Assembly (NCBI GenBank): GCA_015062345.1
Contig: SUUV01000009.1
Span: 1 to 46,292 of the forward strand
From: Alphaproteobacteria bacterium
Lineage (GTDB): Bacteria > Pseudomonadota > Alphaproteobacteria > RF32 > CAG-239
DNA length: 46,292 nt
Reading direction: 5' to 3'
Each line of letters begins with the position of its first letter. Position 1 is the stretch's first letter. The position numbers were made by a program, and so were the translations under genes. Below, piece after piece: positions 7,315 to 17,115 of the stretch. The notes beneath the pieces were generated by a model. It ran no database searches, was not told the DNA's origin, and saw only the letters and a list, made by a program, of their open reading frames with translations.

Positions 7315-9006
7315 TTAGTCATCTGTAACATCATCGCCCCAATCAAACGCATCATATTGAGGTTGAAACGCATCTACTTCTTTTTGAGTAATAACTGGCG
7401 ACATTTGCTCTATAATGTTTTCATTAATTATTTTGCATTTGTCTGCTATTTGCTTTAATTTGCCAGTCAACCAATCTGAGTTCCATAAAAGAGTTTCTTG
7501 ATGATTCACTAGTTTACACAATTTATCTTCATATTGAACGTCAGAAGATATTTTATAACTAATTCTTTGTAACCATATATCCATAAAACCTGTATTTGGC
7601 AAACTTTTAAACTTTTTAATTATTTTCTTTATATAATTTATCTTCTCTTCATCATTCTGGACACATTCAATTATCTTACTGATAATAGCTGCACAAAAAT
7701 TATATGTTGAAGGATTATTATATGCCAAATTTACGACTATGCTTAATAATACGCCCACATCATCTTTCTTACTGTCAACTTCCATTTTTTCGTAAAATTT
7801 GGTTAATATTCTCTTTAATTGTCCAGAATTTGGGTGCTTATTTGCAAAATCATATATTTGCAACAGCATTCTTTGATTATTGTAGTTCGTATTTTTTTCT
7901 TTGTTGTTAAAATATCTATTTCCAAATTTAATAATTATTCTTTTTAATGTTCTAGAAGATATATATTTATCCGCTAAATTATATATTCTTGATAGAAGCC
8001 GTTGACTGTTATATTTTGTGTTTCTTGCTTCGGTACTAAAACATCTTTCCCCTAATAAAGAAGTTATTAAATCAAGTTTATCTTTTTTTATTGATTCCAA
8101 AATAACGTTTTTTGAAGATGATGTTTTGGTCGGGTTTAGTTTTAAGCCCAATTCAATTAAAATCTCCGTTAAATATTTTGTAATAGCATCACCTTCGGTC
8201 GGATTATTTACAAAAATCCTATAATCATCTCTGTATCTTATTATATGATAATTTTCGATTTTTTCTTCCTTTAATTTTTCTGACAACAATAAATCTGCAT
8301 AACCGAGGACAATTTCAGCAATGAAATCCATTAAAACTGAACCTTGAGGAATACCATTTGTCTGTCCAAATGCCATATCTCTTAATTTTAAATCTATCAA
8401 ACAACCGATTAATTTGGGATTATTCCTATTTTCAGGTCTTTTTGCAAATTCCTTACCATGTAAAGCCCAGCAAATCGTATGAGTATATATTGAGCCATAG
8501 CAATCGGTTATATCTGTTATATAAATATATGAAAATTCAAGAGCTTGCTTTATTGAAGCTTGTTCTGTATCTTTCCACCAAGTTGTAATTTGTTCAGATT
8601 TCTGTGTTTTTTTAGGATTAGTGGAAACAATAGGAATACTTGCACATTGTATTTTTTCATTCTCCTGAAATTCTTTAAATCTGTCACAAATTAGCTTCCA
8701 ATTATCTTTTTCAGTTATTTGCTTAACTAACTCGACATACAATGCTGGATGAATCAATTGAAAAGGTCTCCAGGCATACAATCCATCTTTATTTGCTATG
8801 ATTTTGTAATTAACTTCATCATATTTATCAGGTCTGTCTTTGTTATTATAACAGTCAGATAATTTATGATTTTTCAAATAATCATATGTATCATCCAAAA
8901 TTTTTTGAAAAGTTATATACTCTGGCAAATCAACATTAGAGTAGCTGTCTTCTTTTAATAAAAAATCTCTGGCTTTTATCTCTGAAAAATCAAGTATTGT
9001 TGTCAT
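7315..9006 (-). CDS. Defence-type reverse transcriptase (Abi/UG class)
   Basis: 563-aa RT. Motif A is YITDITDCYGSIYTH (about 162-176), motif B is QTNGIPQGS (215-223), motif C is YRDDYRIF (258-265), and motif D is GLKLNPTKT (287-295). YRDD rather than YADD, and no maturase or endonuclease domain, point to the Abi/UG (DRT) families. The C-terminal half (300-540) is a run of alpha-helical repeats with two similar units (NSQRLLSRIYNLADKY and NNQRMLLQIYDFANKH), like the alpha-repeat domain of class 1 defence RTs. I cannot assign the subgroup. Start: the ATG at 9006 follows GAGAGAAACAG; an upstream TTG at 9021 is less likely. It lies 87 bp after res on the same strand, the last gene of the defence block. 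Confidence 0.85.
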   Translation of the reverse strand: MTTILDFSEIKARDFLLKEDSYSNVDLPEYITFQKILDDTYDYLKNHKLSDCYNNKDRPDKYDEVNYKIIANKDGLYAWRPFQLIHPALYVELVKQITEKDNWKLICDRFKEFQENEKIQCASIPIVSTNPKKTQKSEQITTWWKDTEQASIKQALEFSYIYITDITDCYGSIYTHTICWALHGKEFAKRPENRNNPKLIGCLIDLKLRDMAFGQTNGIPQGSVLMDFIAEIVLGYADLLLSEKLKEEKIENYHIIRYRDDYRIFVNNPTEGDAITKYLTEILIELGLKLNPTKTSSSKNVILESIKKDKLDLITSLLGERCFSTEARNTKYNSQRLLSRIYNLADKYISSRTLKRIIIKFGNRYFNNKEKNTNYNNQRMLLQIYDFANKHPNSGQLKRILTKFYEKMEVDSKKDDVGVLLSIVVNLAYNNPSTYNFCAAIISKIIECVQNDEEKINYIKKIIKKFKSLPNTGFMDIWLQRISYKISSDVQYEDKLCKLVNHQETLLWNSDWLTGKLKQIADKCKIINENIIEQMSPVITQKEVDAFQPQYDAFDWGDDVTDD

Positions 9007-9093
9007 TTCTGTTTCTCTCAATATTGCATTAGTTCGGTGACTTTGGCTGCGAATTTCTTGGCTAATGGCTAAAGAAATGAGAGTTATTTATAT

Positions 9094-11700
9094 TTATTTA
9101 CCAATAACCTCTTTTATCTGTTCTGCTGTCGTCATACCATCTCTGACTTTTTCTGCCATTAAAAACAATCCTTTACCGTTTGATTTAGATTGCCACAGCT
9201 CACCAATTTGCTTTTTCTCCCGTGTATCAGCGTTATCAATTAAATGCTTGCCCTTATATTCAACAACCAAAATACGACCATCGTTTAACATAGCCACAAA
9301 ATCGGGGTAAAATTTATCTGTCGAAGTTGGTAGCCAAAACGAGTTCGGGTGTCTTGCAACGTTTCTTATCCAATATTTAACGCTTGGGTTAGAGTCAAGA
9401 GCTTTAGCGCATTGGAACTCCTCGCCATCAACACCACCATCAAAATTCGGAACATTATTTGATCCTAAGTAATGTTTAGAAAATTTATATCTCCCTCTAT
9501 AACAAATTTCATTTTCATACATATTATCGAAGAACTCAAAACCATTATCAAAATTCAGTTCGACACGTGCTTGAGGGGCAAATAATGATGTTTGATATGA
9601 TTTTTGGCGAGCATTTGCATAAGCTGTTTGAATTTTTGTTTTCAGTTTGTTTGCCAATGCATATTTAGCAAGCATTAATTCAGCCAATTTAAGCCCTCTA
9701 TGCTCTATTAAGTAGTTGACAACATCGGACAGCCATTTAACCATTGTAGCTTGGGAAAAATAAGAATCTCTGAGTTGTTTATCTAACCATCTAACTAAAT
9801 TTTCGGCTGTCCAATTATCAACACTCATAAATGCCATTTCATATTGGTCTTCACCTGTCGGAGAATATTTTAAGCTATGGTTATCAATATCAATCATAAA
9901 ACCATTGCCTTGCTTCGTTATTGCAAACTCATTTTCGCTAAGTTGATATGGGGCATAATCATTTAAATCCCAATCAAAATACTCAAAAACAATCTCTGGG
10001 TCAGCCAATTCAAGCTCGCCCTGCAATTCAACCATCATTTGCGGAACTTTGAATTTTTCACCATTTTTAGCTGGTGATGGTTCTTCTTGCTCTTTCTTAT
10101 AATTAGCAAATTTATTTTCCAGTTCAAACTTTGCATTATCATCATTCAGCACAAGTTTAACCTTTTCAATATCTTCTTGCGTAGTTTGAGGAGTAAAGGT
10201 AATGCTTTGCGCTCCGTCTGTCTCTCTTGTTAGCGTAACTGTTGTTGGTAAATCTTGCGCCTTTATAACTGTTTCTGTTTTTAGTATAACCTTATTCGGT
10301 TGCGGATTACTACTAAATAAATCATTTGATATTGGCTTTTGTTCGACCACACTTAGAGCTTCATCATCAGAAAAACCTTTATCACCTAGCTTTTTAACAA
10401 TGCAATCAGTAGCCACACCGAATTTTGGCGACAATACATAAGCATAAGCCTTGTTTAATGATGATATGGAACGATTTTTTGCATAAGGCATACGCATAAC
10501 ACGACCGAGCAACTGTTCAACGGCTGTATCGCTTTGTACGTTGGCTAAGGAACACAACACATAAGCAAAAGAGCAGTCCCAACCTTCTTTTAGTGCTTGT
10601 ACCGTGATTATGTAACGTATCGGACAATTTCTATCAAATACATTAACGCCATCAAGCTCTTTTTGGTCACCAGTTGCAATAGCAATTTGTTCTTCGGGAA
10701 TTTGTTGTACGTTTATTAAATTATCCTTTAACTTTTCGACCGTTATTTCGCCCTTAACATCTTGGGCTTGAAACAACAAAATCGGGCGCAGATATTCTTT
10801 TTCGTGTCCTGCGGCTTTTTCTAGTTCATCTCGTTTTGCAATAGCTTCGGTAACAGCCAATTCCCAATTATTATGCTCAGTTAATGCAATCGGAAGTTTT
10901 ATCATTTCTTCTTCTTTAAGTTCCGTTGCATACACATTATAAAGCGTGTTATTTTGCAACCTTGGTGTTGCTGTTAATTCAATAATTGCCGAAGGATTAA
11001 TACGCCCTTGCATTTCCGCATTTAAATTTGTAACCACATTATGCGCTTCATCCACAATCATTATAGGTCTTTGAGCATACAATAGGTTTGCAAAAGAATA
11101 CTTCAACTGACCTTTTTCATCTCTTTCCATACCTTCTTGAGCTGTAATATGCGTAAAGTGTGGCTCTAAGTTTTCATTATGCTTATAAACATTATATTTT
11201 GCTGTATCTTTCTTAGTAAATGATTGAATGGTTGATACGACAATACATAAGTTTTGCTCTATATCAGCTGGACGAATATTAAACTTTTCATCAATATCAA
11301 AAACCTTAACGTGCCCTCCGAATTGCTCGTCTAATACTTCTCTATACGGATGTCTTGGATTTTTCAAAGCTTCTGCAGTTTGCCCACGTATCGTATCAGA
11401 TGGCGTAAACCATAAAACTATCGGAAATTCACGCTCCATCCACATTTCACTAACTATTTTAAGAGCGTGGGCTGCTATAATTGTTTTACCACCACCAGTC
11501 GGAACTTTTAAGCAAACCCTTGGTGTATTCGGTATTGTCGACCATACCGTATAAGAACTTTTTAATTTACCCAAACGATAACTTATTTCTGGCTCTGAAA
11601 CAATATTTTCAAAGGCTTGTTTATGACCGCAGATACGAGCTTGTTCAAAGAACTTACGTAAAACATTAAGTGTATTATTTTGATAGTTTTTCAGTTGCAT
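9094..11700 (-). CDS. res: Type III restriction endonuclease, Res subunit
   Basis: 868-aa SF2 helicase-nuclease. Walker A PTGGGKT (67-73), DEAH box VDEAHN (near 218), motif III ELTATPR, and C-terminal helicase motif VEQLLGRVMRMPYA. The nuclease is at the C-terminus: YPDFVAML with VVEYKGK, a PD-(D/E)XK site (P799-D800, E814, K816). With Mod it should cut DNA at two inversely oriented unmodified sites after ATP-driven translocation or sliding. Length is at the short end for Res. It lies 11 bp after the DUF3644 gene, so mod and res are separated by two accessory genes rather than adjacent. All catalytic motifs seen are intact. Confidence 0.93.
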   Translation of the reverse strand: MQLKNYQNNTLNVLRKFFEQARICGHKQAFENIVSEPEISYRLGKLKSSYTVWSTIPNTPRVCLKVPTGGGKTIIAAHALKIVSEMWMEREFPIVLWFTPSDTIRGQTAEALKNPRHPYREVLDEQFGGHVKVFDIDEKFNIRPADIEQNLCIVVSTIQSFTKKDTAKYNVYKHNENLEPHFTHITAQEGMERDEKGQLKYSFANLLYAQRPIMIVDEAHNVVTNLNAEMQGRINPSAIIELTATPRLQNNTLYNVYATELKEEEMIKLPIALTEHNNWELAVTEAIAKRDELEKAAGHEKEYLRPILLFQAQDVKGEITVEKLKDNLINVQQIPEEQIAIATGDQKELDGVNVFDRNCPIRYIITVQALKEGWDCSFAYVLCSLANVQSDTAVEQLLGRVMRMPYAKNRSISSLNKAYAYVLSPKFGVATDCIVKKLGDKGFSDDEALSVVEQKPISNDLFSSNPQPNKVILKTETVIKAQDLPTTVTLTRETDGAQSITFTPQTTQEDIEKVKLVLNDDNAKFELENKFANYKKEQEEPSPAKNGEKFKVPQMMVELQGELELADPEIVFEYFDWDLNDYAPYQLSENEFAITKQGNGFMIDIDNHSLKYSPTGEDQYEMAFMSVDNWTAENLVRWLDKQLRDSYFSQATMVKWLSDVVNYLIEHRGLKLAELMLAKYALANKLKTKIQTAYANARQKSYQTSLFAPQARVELNFDNGFEFFDNMYENEICYRGRYKFSKHYLGSNNVPNFDGGVDGEEFQCAKALDSNPSVKYWIRNVARHPNSFWLPTSTDKFYPDFVAMLNDGRILVVEYKGKHLIDNADTREKKQIGELWQSKSNGKGLFLMAEKVRDGMTTAEQIKEVIGK

Positions 11701-11711
11701 ATCATTCTACC

Positions 11712-12896
11712 TTAAGCAATTTCATTAATACATAATTGTAAAAATTCTTCCGTATATTTCCATTGTGTTGTTTTCCCAAAAATATAAGGCTTCATCATTT
11801 GTTTGTTATTGGATATACCTTTTTTCAAATCTCTAAATTTCTTTTTCTTTATGAAATCTAATATTTGATTCTTTGTCTTATGAGATTTTTCTTTTATATC
11901 ATTAAACATATATTTATATCTGGCATCTTCTGAAATTTCTTTGATTAAAATTTCTTTTTTCTCTTCATAACCTTCACTACCAGGAACTATAAATCTAACT
12001 ATATCAGCTTGATTTTTGTTGCCTTCGTTAATGGCTATATAAGTTACGGTAAATTGATATTCTTCACTATCTAATATGTCATCATTAATATTTTTTTCGA
12101 ACTCAGAAACAAAATTTAAAATATTTTTTGATGTTGAATTTTTAATTATAGATTTGCTTTGTGATAAAGAAATAGAAGCAAATTGAAGTGCTATAGAGAA
12201 TATATTATCCAAACCATTTCTATCATCAAACATTTGTTTTATTACATTATTATAATTTATACAATTCGCTTGTAACTTCGTAATAACAGAAGAAGGCATC
12301 CTTTGTAGCCCATCGTGTGATACAAAATCTCTCAGTTTGATTATAAATTCTATATTCTTGATAATAGCATCTTTGATATTAGCCTTTGTTAGAAACGCTT
12401 TATTACTTTCTATCATATACGATAATGCTTGTGTTGTTCTATCAGTATTAGTATAATTAATTCCGTATTTTAAACAAAATGCTTGAAATAAATACAACCA
12501 AGCAACGTTTGCTAAAATCAAAAAACTTTCCATCGAAAAATTATTTGCAGGTGAATTAAATGATGTTACAGATTGTATCATTGCATTTTTTGATTTTATC
12601 AAAAGGCAATCGATATCATTTTCTATAGGATTTAACCCTGTTTGAAAATCCCACGCCATCTGCTTTTGTTCAAATTGCTTTAATTCTTCATCTGTTAACA
12701 TAGGATCTGATTTTTTTACAGCACCAATTCTTGCGTGATTTAACGTTGTTTTTCTGCCTATATTTAGAATATAAGTAATGTCTTGATCTCTAACATTATG
12801 ATTTTTTAATGCAGATACAACTTTCTTTTCATAAGCTGTTAATACAGCTTCATTATTTTTCTTTTTAATACCATAATATTCATTAAATGGTTTCAT
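11712..12896 (-). CDS. DUF3644/HEPN-like defence protein
   Basis: 394 aa. Residues 35-65 look like a small helix-turn-helix (VRDQDITYILNIGRKTTLNH). Residues 103-145 match the DUF3644 signature (MESFLILANVAWLYLFQAF after NSPANN). LRDFVSHDG holds an R-x4-H motif (R189, H194), the catalytic signature of HEPN ribonucleases, which often act as RNA-cutting toxins or Abi effectors. The C-terminal 150 residues are Lys-rich and unassigned. It is 3 bp after the AbiTii gene and 11 bp before res, so tightly coupled. The RNase role is an inference from motif and context. Confidence 0.7.
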   Translation of the reverse strand: MKPFNEYYGIKKKNNEAVLTAYEKKVVSALKNHNVRDQDITYILNIGRKTTLNHARIGAVKKSDPMLTDEELKQFEQKQMAWDFQTGLNPIENDIDCLLIKSKNAMIQSVTSFNSPANNFSMESFLILANVAWLYLFQAFCLKYGINYTNTDRTTQALSYMIESNKAFLTKANIKDAIIKNIEFIIKLRDFVSHDGLQRMPSSVITKLQANCINYNNVIKQMFDDRNGLDNIFSIALQFASISLSQSKSIIKNSTSKNILNFVSEFEKNINDDILDSEEYQFTVTYIAINEGNKNQADIVRFIVPGSEGYEEKKEILIKEISEDARYKYMFNDIKEKSHKTKNQILDFIKKKKFRDLKKGISNNKQMMKPYIFGKTTQWKYTEEFLQLCINEIA

Positions 12897-12899
12897 TAT

Positions 12900-13781
12900 T
12901 TAGCACCCCAATAATCTCAAAGAATACATAATTGCTTGTCCCACAACACTTCCTGTTGCACCTTCAATAATATTTTTTATTGAATTTAAGCTTTGCTGTA
13001 TTAATGATGGATTGTGTGTATCTTTATCTAATTCAGTTCTTAAAACAGTTAATTCTGATTTTAGTAGATCACATTTTGCCTCTGCTAAATTAAATTTATT
13101 TATATTTTCTACTATCAGTTCATAAATATCTTTTACTTGCTCTACATCCAAGCCATTATTTTGAATTTGTTTAGAATCTTCCGTTGCAACTTGATTCATA
13201 AAATTGCCTCCAGAAACATTTATTGTTTGATTAATTATTGTTTGTGCTTTATTTTTTTCTTCCTTTGTAAACTCACTATCATTTCCAACAATACCAATAT
13301 CACTAAGTTTAGCGACATATGCCATTAAAAAACTTTTTGCTCCACTAATAATATTTAGTAATTTTCTTCTAGGATAAACAATTACCAAGCTATTACAATT
13401 GGCAATCCCATATTTTGAAATTAAATCTGATGTCAAAGGTGTTTGAAACTCATTAAAGTTTGTCGTACTTAATATATCTTCTACTTCAAATATGGTCCTA
13501 CTATAGTAAAATACAGATAATTCTTGTTCTGCTTGCTTGGTATGAAAATTAACCACATTCCAACCATATAAAGGATTTAAAGCTTTACAATATCCTTGAA
13601 TTTTTCGGTATAAAGGAAATTCATCATCACTATCATACCCTTGAGTTTCTTTATCTAACCACTCTTTTAAATCTGGTAAATTTAACTTAACAGCTAGAAT
13701 ATAAGCCTTACGAAGAGTTATAGATAATTTTATGTGGTCTTTTAGTAAATCTTCTTGAATTTCTTGTATAATTCCCATCAT
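12900..13781 (-). CDS. AbiTii-domain protein
   Basis: 293 aa. The N-terminal 60 residues match the AbiTii domain known from abortive infection loci: LRKAYILAVKLNLPDLKEWL, then KETQGYDSDDEFPLYRKIQG. The centre is unassigned. Residues about 200-250 are helical and charged, and the C-terminus (GATGSVVGQAIMYSLRLLGC) is mildly hydrophobic and Gly-rich, possibly membrane-associating. Start ATGATG with GAGGTAA upstream. It begins one base after the mod stop, implying translational coupling. AbiTii proteins are poorly characterised; the Abi role is from family name and context. Confidence 0.75.
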   Translation of the reverse strand: MMGIIQEIQEDLLKDHIKLSITLRKAYILAVKLNLPDLKEWLDKETQGYDSDDEFPLYRKIQGYCKALNPLYGWNVVNFHTKQAEQELSVFYYSRTIFEVEDILSTTNFNEFQTPLTSDLISKYGIANCNSLVIVYPRRKLLNIISGAKSFLMAYVAKLSDIGIVGNDSEFTKEEKNKAQTIINQTINVSGGNFMNQVATEDSKQIQNNGLDVEQVKDIYELIVENINKFNLAEAKCDLLKSELTVLRTELDKDTHNPSLIQQSLNSIKNIIEGATGSVVGQAIMYSLRLLGC

Positions 13782-15479
13782 TTACCTCGCTTTGATGTCG
13801 TAAGGGGTTTGTTTAAATTCAATATGCAAGGTTTTTAGGCGTGCTGGAGAGATGCGAGAGCTTTCACCATAAATTACCAGTTTTTCGTATGGTTGGTGCT
13901 TCATATCGTCTAAAATCACGTTTAAGGTCTTGTTGGTTAAGACATTACCGCCATCAACTCGTTTATCTCTCAAAATACCATTATAAAGCAATGCGTATGA
14001 AACATTGTCGCAAGTTCCAAGATATGTTGATTTTTCTGTTGGTTTGTTAAATGGTGTTTTTGTTTCTGTAAACCATATATGAGCAGATAAGTTTTCAAAA
14101 CTAATATTTTCGTTAATACAACCATCAGCATCAAAAATTTGTTCGCCTAGTTTATAAAACCGAAAACCTCCACCACCTTGCCAATTAACAGATTTTGAAA
14201 TACCACTTCGTTCACCATCAATAACAGCTTTCAAACGAGGTACACAATGTGTTATAGCGTGATTACCCATTTCTACACCAATATATCTGCGCCCCATCTT
14301 ATGCGCTACGGCAGCCGTTGTTCCTGAACCTAAAAAAGAATCAAGGACTAAATCGTCTTTATTAGTTGCTAATTCTAAAACTCTGTTAATTAATGATTCA
14401 GGTTTTTTCCCATTGGGAAATCTTACATTTCCTTCTTTTGTCAAATTATTTAGTGGAAAACCATCCCAATATGTCCCTAATTTTTCTAATTTTACAATGC
14501 TGTTTTTCTTTTTTATTGCTACATCAGATAACCAAGCTAATAAATCACACTTAAGCCCTTTATAATATAAAGTGGTTAGTTTATCTTTATTTTTCCCTGA
14601 AATCGGATAGTAGTCTATACTTACGAATTCATATCCTTCATTTGCCTCTTGTACTCTTGTTCTTATTGAGGACTGAGCATTTGTATCTCTAAAAATCCTA
14701 TCAAAATATTTAATATAACAGTCTTCTTCGGAAAGATTTTCTTCTTTCATTAAATCTGAAATGTTTTTCATTATAACATTTGAATGTTTATATATTTTTA
14801 TTGGCTTGCCTGTTCCATCTTGAATTTCTTTAAAAAATTCTCTGTTACCTAAAGAAACCATAACTCTTGTATATTTCCAACTTTTACCGTCCTCTCTCAT
14901 TTCTTCAATTAGTTCAAACAAATCTTGTTCTTCTGTTAATGGATTAAAGGATGTAAACGCATTCATATTTTTGGCATATATCAATATATATTCAATATTT
15001 TTCTTTAATCGTTTATCTTCTCCTCCACCACTTGCTCCAGAAGATTGTTTCATTTTTACGCTCACTTGATTTATAAAATTATTTCTACCAAATATTTCAT
15101 CAAGTATAATTTTCATATAAGCTATCTCATCATCATCTAACTGAACAAAAATAGTGCCATCTTCTCTTAAAAACTCATATAACAACTCAAGTCTTGGATA
15201 CATAATAGACAACCATTGAGAATGTTCAATATTATCGTCATATAAAATATCCTCAGCTTTACAAGAATTGTACGGTGGATCTATGTAAATACACTTTACT
15301 TGACCTGCATAAAATGGTAATAATGCCTTTAACGCTTCAAGATTATCACCTTGAATTATCATATTTTCTTTGGTTTTATCACCATAACCAAGCTCTGGCA
15401 CTTCTTCCAATAAGCGGTATGGTGTGTTCGTCGCAGTCTTTAAGGCATCATCTCGCCCTAACCAATTCAATATCGGCAT
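13782..15479 (-). CDS. mod: Type III DNA methyltransferase, Mod subunit
   Basis: 565-aa site-specific DNA adenine/N4-cytosine methyltransferase of the beta class. Catalytic motif IV YIDPPYNS is at about 65-72 and SAM-binding motif I DSFLGSGTTAA at about 380-390, the order expected of Mod. The middle (about 130-340) is the variable target recognition region. Start ATG with GAGGA upstream. It heads the block mod-AbiTii-DUF3644-res-RT on the minus strand. No simple-sequence tract is seen in the ORF, so no sign of phase-variable Mod. Self-DNA methylation also gives the specificity for Res. Confidence 0.94.
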   Translation of the reverse strand: MPILNWLGRDDALKTATNTPYRLLEEVPELGYGDKTKENMIIQGDNLEALKALLPFYAGQVKCIYIDPPYNSCKAEDILYDDNIEHSQWLSIMYPRLELLYEFLREDGTIFVQLDDDEIAYMKIILDEIFGRNNFINQVSVKMKQSSGASGGGEDKRLKKNIEYILIYAKNMNAFTSFNPLTEEQDLFELIEEMREDGKSWKYTRVMVSLGNREFFKEIQDGTGKPIKIYKHSNVIMKNISDLMKEENLSEEDCYIKYFDRIFRDTNAQSSIRTRVQEANEGYEFVSIDYYPISGKNKDKLTTLYYKGLKCDLLAWLSDVAIKKKNSIVKLEKLGTYWDGFPLNNLTKEGNVRFPNGKKPESLINRVLELATNKDDLVLDSFLGSGTTAAVAHKMGRRYIGVEMGNHAITHCVPRLKAVIDGERSGISKSVNWQGGGGFRFYKLGEQIFDADGCINENISFENLSAHIWFTETKTPFNKPTEKSTYLGTCDNVSYALLYNGILRDKRVDGGNVLTNKTLNVILDDMKHQPYEKLVIYGESSRISPARLKTLHIEFKQTPYDIKAR

Positions 15480-15663
15480 TATAGTTCCTCTGTTATATTA
15501 ATTATGCCCCGATTCTATCCTAAACACTCTGAAAAGCAAGCAATAATTGAGCTTAGTTACCAATTTTTTAACCATACAACCACGTCGCAGAGATTTTACG
15601 AGTTACACATATTTTCGACCATCTGCACTTAAAACCGATTAAATCGAAGGCAAAATACATTAT

Positions 15664-16095
15664 CTATTTGAAAATTGAAACTAAAAACGCAAGAATTGAG
15701 ACAACCATACTTATGCTTGCTACAATTAAAGCTTTTTTAGAAATAGAAAGACCAGCGGCATTTTGTGATTGATTGTATTTATCCTCAATTGCAGGCAATG
15801 TTAGGCCTTTTGCTTGTTCGTAAGGAAAATAAAAAGCGCATTGTTTTTGACATAGTTCAGATGTAGGAGTGGTTATAACGCCTTGTTTCCACGGCCCAAA
15901 ATCTCCTTGCGTTGGCAACTGCGACTTATAGCAAGCCACTCGTTGAGTATCTACAACACTATATCCTTCAACTTTATTTATTATGTTTGAGTTATTTTGT
16001 TGTACCTTTTCTCTTTCATCTTCTGATAATTCAGAATAAGCTGAATATCTTAGTTTACACAAGAAACCGCAATTCATACAATTTTTATTTTCCAT
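15664..16095 (-). CDS. Small Cys-rich tail-anchored protein
   Basis: 143 aa from the ATG at 16095; an in-frame TTG at 16104 would add three residues. The N-terminus has CMNCGFLC, possibly a metal-binding cluster, with more cysteines later (VACYKS, ELCQKQCAFYF). The last 22 residues (ALIVASISMVVSILAFLVSIF) form one membrane segment, so a cytoplasmic domain with a C-terminal anchor is likely. It lies 23 bp after the DUF4268 gene on the same strand. I do not recognise the family; the location upstream of mod suggests a defence-linked accessory. Confidence 0.55.
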   Translation of the reverse strand: MENKNCMNCGFLCKLRYSAYSELSEDEREKVQQNNSNIINKVEGYSVVDTQRVACYKSQLPTQGDFGPWKQGVITTPTSELCQKQCAFYFPYEQAKGLTLPAIEDKYNQSQNAAGLSISKKALIVASISMVVSILAFLVSIFK

Positions 16096-16118
16096 ATCAG
16101 GCAATACTTTCTCTTATG

Positions 16119-17048
16119 TTATTCCATATACTTTTTGAAGGATTTTTTCATTTTTATCAAACTATCCATTATCCAATCAAATTGACTATTCCATTCAGTT
16201 CTGTTGTTTAAATCAACATTCTTTTCGACGATAATACGACTAGCTTTATTATCTGGTAATTTTCTCCAATCAAATTCTAATCCCGTTTCAGTCTCTATTG
16301 CCGTCTTATGATTATAAAATTTATCAAATAATGTTTTATCGTCATTTATATAAAACTCCAAATCAATAGCATTCCTTTTTTGAATAATGGAGATAGCTAA
16401 GTGACAGTCGGATTTACCTATACTAAAATCCATCCAATGGTTTGTTGAAGCTTTTCTTAAATGGAAATTTTTTATGAATAAAGCATTATTTTCCGCATAC
16501 TCATTAAATTGTGTCCAATACTCATATCTAAATTGATGACTTGGGGTTGAAATGGCTTCTTTTCTTATTTTGTTACTCCAATCATTTGGCTTTTCAATAA
16601 CTTCAAATTTAACTGCTGGTTTTGAATTACCTATTTTATACAGCTTTATTTCACACAAAAAGAAACCAATCTTAAGGTCGGTATGATTATTTAACCATTC
16701 GATAGCTGAACGATGCTCATCCCTCGCACGCTTAACTACCCAAACCACAGCATCCGCAGATTTACCAGAGGCATAAGTAATAATTTTACCAAGATGATCG
16801 TGATCAGTGTCAGCCAGTTGGTTTTCAATTATAATTCTCCTATCCGTGCCACTTTCTACGGCATAAATGTCGGAATTAAAATTACCTACTGATGATTCCG
16901 TTTCTTCTACGGTAATTTCCAAACCTATTGCATTAGATAAAATTCCAATATTTTCATCAAATGCTAACCACGGGGTAAAATCAAGAGCTTCGTGTGGCCA
17001 TATTTTGCGTAAATCTTTAATTTCTTCAAGACGTTCCAATTCAGTCAT
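16119..17048 (-). CDS. DUF4268 domain protein, possible PD-(D/E)XK fold
   Basis: 309 aa. The N-terminal half resembles a restriction-enzyme-like fold: NSDIYAVESGTDRRIIIENQ gives D...ExQ in place of D...ExK. It is followed by HDHLGKIITYASG, typical of this group. The C-terminal half (about 178-309) is the DUF4268 region (WTQFNEYAENNALF, MDFSIGKSDCHLAISI, GLEFDWRKLPDNKASRI). These proteins occur in defence islands and are suspected nucleases or DNA-end binders; function is unproven. AGGAGA precedes the ATG. It lies between the DUF4143 ATPase and the Cys-rich protein, all on the minus strand. Confidence 0.7.
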   Translation of the reverse strand: MTELERLEEIKDLRKIWPHEALDFTPWLAFDENIGILSNAIGLEITVEETESSVGNFNSDIYAVESGTDRRIIIENQLADTDHDHLGKIITYASGKSADAVVWVVKRARDEHRSAIEWLNNHTDLKIGFFLCEIKLYKIGNSKPAVKFEVIEKPNDWSNKIRKEAISTPSHQFRYEYWTQFNEYAENNALFIKNFHLRKASTNHWMDFSIGKSDCHLAISIIQKRNAIDLEFYINDDKTLFDKFYNHKTAIETETGLEFDWRKLPDNKASRIIVEKNVDLNNRTEWNSQFDWIMDSLIKMKKSFKKYME

Positions 17049-17115
17049 ATCGTTATTTCTCCTTATCTACAAAGCATATGTCAATACAAAATAAGATGCA
17101 ATGGTTATTTGTTAA

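Noticed and set aside
7315..9006. Group II intron maturase or retron RT
   Set aside because: No maturase or HNH domain and no intron boundaries; no msr/msd-like structure directly upstream of the RT start, where res ends only 87 bp away.
13782..15479. Phase-variable Mod
   Set aside because: Many type III mod genes have repeat tracts, but no tetranucleotide or homopolymer tract of useful length is seen in or before this ORF.
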